From an uncultured Sphingobacteriia bacterium (GTDB lineage: Bacteria > Bacteroidota > Bacteroidia > Chitinophagales > Chitinophagaceae), in assembly GCA_945957225.1 (NCBI GenBank), contig CAMFKK010000084.1, positions 1-8,468 on the forward strand: DNA of 8,468 nt, read 5' to 3'. The notes below the pieces were generated by a model that saw only the letters and a list, made by a program, of their open reading frames with translations, was not told where the DNA came from and made no database searches. This document shows, in pieces, positions 6,680 through 8,468 of the stretch (the first letter of the stretch is position 1; the number at the start of each line of letters is the position of its first letter). Position numbers and translations under genes: made by a program.

Positions 6680-7491
6680 CCCCATCCCCATTTTAAAAAG
6701 GCTGGAAATGCTAGCCCCCAAGTAGCAACATCATGTTTTCCGCCTTCTATCAAATGGTATTCAATATGTTCCTGGGTATAACCCTTTGCTTTTAATTCAA
6801 CAATCAAGTCAAGTGTATCATCAATAGAATCAATAATCCCATTTTTATTCCTATCTGCAGTCTCGTCTAAACTGCCACATTGCAAATAAAAACGCAACCA
6901 TGGATAAAAATCAGCTTTCCTAATTTGCAAGTGCATAAGCCTATCTTTTTCATCATCATACCCTTCATCATAGGCTTTTTTTCTCCACCAAAGTGATCCG
7001 CTAAATACGGCTACTCTATTAAATTGATTGGGCTGGTTCCAAACAATATCCAAAGCACTTAGTGCTCCCAATGAAAAACCAGCAAAAGATTTGTCCTTAA
7101 AAGAAGGCATTTTTAATTCCTTTCTTAAAAAAGGAATCAATTCGTCAAATATAAATTTGGCATACAAACCAGCTTTAGCTCCTCTCCCTTCAAAATCTGG
7201 GGAATAAGCGGTACCATATTCCATTTTTCTATTAGATCCACAATGAATACCTACAACAATTAGGGGTTCAATTTGGGTATGTTCCCAGAGTTCATTTAAG
7301 ATATTTCCAAAAGACATGGTTTTTAAATCTTGTCCATCATTGACCAATAATAGACTATAATGGATGGAGGCATCTATGTCTTTGGGGGAATAGATATCCA
7401 ATACCACTTCTCTTTCTAAATAATCGGAATAAAGTTGATATTCTTGGATTTCCAGTTTTTTATAACAGGGACTCAGTTGGCTGGTTGGCAT
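6661..7491 (-). CDS. Esterase D / Fes-like alpha/beta hydrolase
   Basis: A 276-residue putative esterase (PF00756 type). No signal peptide is seen, so it is probably cytoplasmic. The nucleophile elbow is GFSLG (138-142) with Ser140. The likely acid is Asp209 in CGSLDE, and the likely base is His253 in EGGKHDVATWG, in the usual order. VFSGSLWW (162-169) is also typical of the family. DRNKNGIID (213-221) looks like a calcium-loop insertion. I start at the ATG at 7491; a TTG two codons earlier (7497) is less likely. The last residues (VKSEE) and the TGA are encoded by the 7-bp tandem repeat. It is divergent from the ATP-grasp gene, 145 bp between the start codons, which suggests shared regulation or a common pathway. 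The family covers siderophore esterases, S-formylglutathione hydrolases and many uncharacterised members; the substrate cannot be read from sequence. Confidence 0.88.
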   Translation of the reverse strand: MPTSQLSPCYKKLEIQEYQLYSDYLEREVVLDIYSPKDIDASIHYSLLLVNDGQDLKTMSFGNILNELWEHTQIEPLIVVGIHCGSNRKMEYGTAYSPDFEGRGAKAGLYAKFIFDELIPFLRKELKMPSFKDKSFAGFSLGALSALDIVWNQPNQFNRVAVFSGSLWWRKKAYDEGYDDEKDRLMHLQIRKADFYPWLRFYLQCGSLDETADRNKNGIIDSIDDTLDLIVELKAKGYTQEHIEYHLIEGGKHDVATWGLAFPAFLKWGWGVKSEE

Positions 7492-7636
7492 TTCCAAAAA
7501 TAAGGACTGGCTAGAATTTTAAGTTTAAAATATTTGAATTCTCCTTTCTTATTACCCATTTTGAAACCATGTTTTAAAATTTGGCCGAGTTTCAGTAAAT
7601 TGAATCTCTTAAATCAGAATCCCTAAAATTAAAGCA
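7492..7636. promoter_or_regulatory. Divergent intergenic region esterase / ATP-grasp ligase
   Basis: These 145 AT-rich bp must carry both start signals. For the esterase, TATTTTTG (minus strand, 7502-7495) matches the -7 consensus but lies only 3 bp from the ATG, so it would need a leaderless message or a later start. For the ATP-grasp gene, only imperfect boxes were found (around 7575-7583 and TAAATTG at 7596-7602). I do not assign a definite promoter. Confidence 0.3.
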
Positions 7637-8468
7637 ATGAAAAAAATAGGCGTGTTGTTTGGGCAAGAAAGAAGTTTCCCAATGGCTTTTGTGGAACGAG
7701 TTAATGAAAAAAAAATCCCAGGTATCATTGCAGAACCTGTGCGTATTGATAAAGTAATGCAAGGCGAAGCCAGTGACTACGCTGTAATCATTGATAGAAT
7801 TAGCCAAGACGTTCCTTTTTATAGAGCTTATTTAAAAAATGCCGCTATTTGTGGAACTGCAGTAATCAACAATCCATTTTGGTGGAGTGCAGATGAAAAA
7901 TTTTTTAATAATTGCTTGGCAACAAAAATCAATGTGCCAGTTCCTAAAACGGTGATTTTACCTTCCAGAGAATTACCCGCTGATACCTCAGATCAGTCCT
8001 TTAGTAACCTTTCTTATCCTCTAGATTGGGAACAAATTTTTAGCTATGTAGGTTTTCCTGCATATATGAAACCCTTTGCTGGTGGTGGTTGGAAAAATGT
8101 TTATCGATTAGAGGATAAAGCAGATTTTTTTGAAAAACATGGTGAAACGGGGCAATTGGTGATGCTATTGCAAGAAGAAATTGTGTTTGAAGAATATTAT
8201 CGTTGTTATTGTATTGGAGGTAAACATGTAAGGATCATGAGTTATGAACCAAGAAACCCCCATCATTTGCGATATGCTGCAGACTTTGCCCCATCGGCAG
8301 AAAAGTTGAAAATGATGGAGGATATTGTACTCAGAATTAATGCTTATCTAGGCTATGATTTTAATACGGTAGAATTGGCACTTAGAGACGGAATCCCCTA
8401 TGCTATTGACTTCTGCAACCCAGCTCCGGATGCTGATATAAAAAGTGTTGGGCAAGCCAATTTTGATT
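7637..8468 (+). CDS. ATP-grasp domain ligase, 3'-truncated by the window edge
   Basis: The frame from the ATG at 7637 stays open for 277 codons to the right edge. The protein starts MKKIGVLFGQERSFP. Motifs of an ATP-grasp ligase are visible: FPAYMKPFAGGGWKNVY (Lys and glycine-rich loop over ATP), MLLQEEIVFEEYYRCYCIGG (adenine-side Glu strand), and YDFNTVELALRDGIPYAIDFCNPAPDAD, whose Glu and D-x-x-N arrangement fits the magnesium site. ATP-grasp enzymes join a carboxylate, through an acyl-phosphate, to an amine or thiol. This subgroup is generally annotated only as an ATP-grasp or RimK-like protein. No signal peptide is seen. It is divergent from the esterase. Related genes often neighbour carboxylate-amine (GCS2-type) ligases, but none is visible here, so peptide or amide synthesis is inferred. 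The start is supported by the absence of an earlier in-frame candidate fitting family length and by a normal N-terminus. Confidence 0.88.
   Translation, partial: MKKIGVLFGQERSFPMAFVERVNEKKIPGIIAEPVRIDKVMQGEASDYAVIIDRISQDVPFYRAYLKNAAICGTAVINNPFWWSADEKFFNNCLATKINVPVPKTVILPSRELPADTSDQSFSNLSYPLDWEQIFSYVGFPAYMKPFAGGGWKNVYRLEDKADFFEKHGETGQLVMLLQEEIVFEEYYRCYCIGGKHVRIMSYEPRNPHHLRYAADFAPSAEKLKMMEDIVLRINAYLGYDFNTVELALRDGIPYAIDFCNPAPDADIKSVGQANFD

Noticed and set aside
6503..6781. 92-residue plus-strand ORF with LHSSLFT repeats
   Set aside because: It overlaps the end of the TonB receptor, the terminator hairpin and the antisense of the esterase. The repetitive peptide is only the translated 7-bp array.
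2341..7215. Eight GGTACC palindromes (2341, 2569, 3303, 3624, 3933, 3990, 4137, 7210), more than the one or so expected
   Set aside because: All eight are in-frame Gly-Thr dipeptides encoded GGT ACC, so codon preference explains them without a site-specific function.
7592..7807. 71-residue minus-strand ORF
   Set aside because: It is antisense to the start of the ATP-grasp gene, which has clear family motifs.

Overview
The window looks like chromosomal DNA of a member of the Bacteroidota, most likely a low-GC Chitinophagaceae (Sediminibacterium-like). The evidence is an Oar-type TonB-dependent receptor with an N-terminal carboxypeptidase-regulatory domain, a secreted protein with the Bacteroidota form of the tail-fibre/S74-like C-terminus, start codons without Shine-Dalgarno sequences, and -7 boxes close to TAnnTTTG. 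The genus is inferred from family resemblance only.

Layout: (1) 1-646, the 3' part of a PhoH/YbeZ-type ATPase, closed by a strong palindromic terminator at 656-681. (2) 819-1646 (+), a secreted coiled-coil protein with its own promoter candidate, ending 4 bp from the convergent ribBA gene. (3) 1651-2853 (-), ribBA, with both riboflavin-pathway domains apparently intact. (4) 2854-3212, a 359-bp divergent intergenic region with a 7% GC tract, three 17-bp inverted repeats and -7 boxes facing both ways. (5) 3213-6539 (+), a large TonB-dependent receptor without a SusD partner in the window, followed by a bidirectional terminator at 6557-6595. (6) 6638-6679, six tandem 7-bp units that contain the stop codon of the next gene. 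(7) 6661-7491 (-), an esterase-D/Fes-like alpha/beta hydrolase. (8) 7637 to the window edge (+), the 5' part of an ATP-grasp ligase, divergent from the esterase.

Most genes are independent units rather than one operon. PhoH and RibBA are housekeeping proteins. The TonB receptor and the coiled-coil protein are exported to the envelope. The esterase and ATP-grasp pair is the part most likely to belong to a less described pathway: ATP-grasp proteins of this type form amide or peptide bonds, and a hydrolase next door suggests a small biosynthetic locus continuing past the right edge. No mobile element, CRISPR array, tRNA or rRNA was seen.
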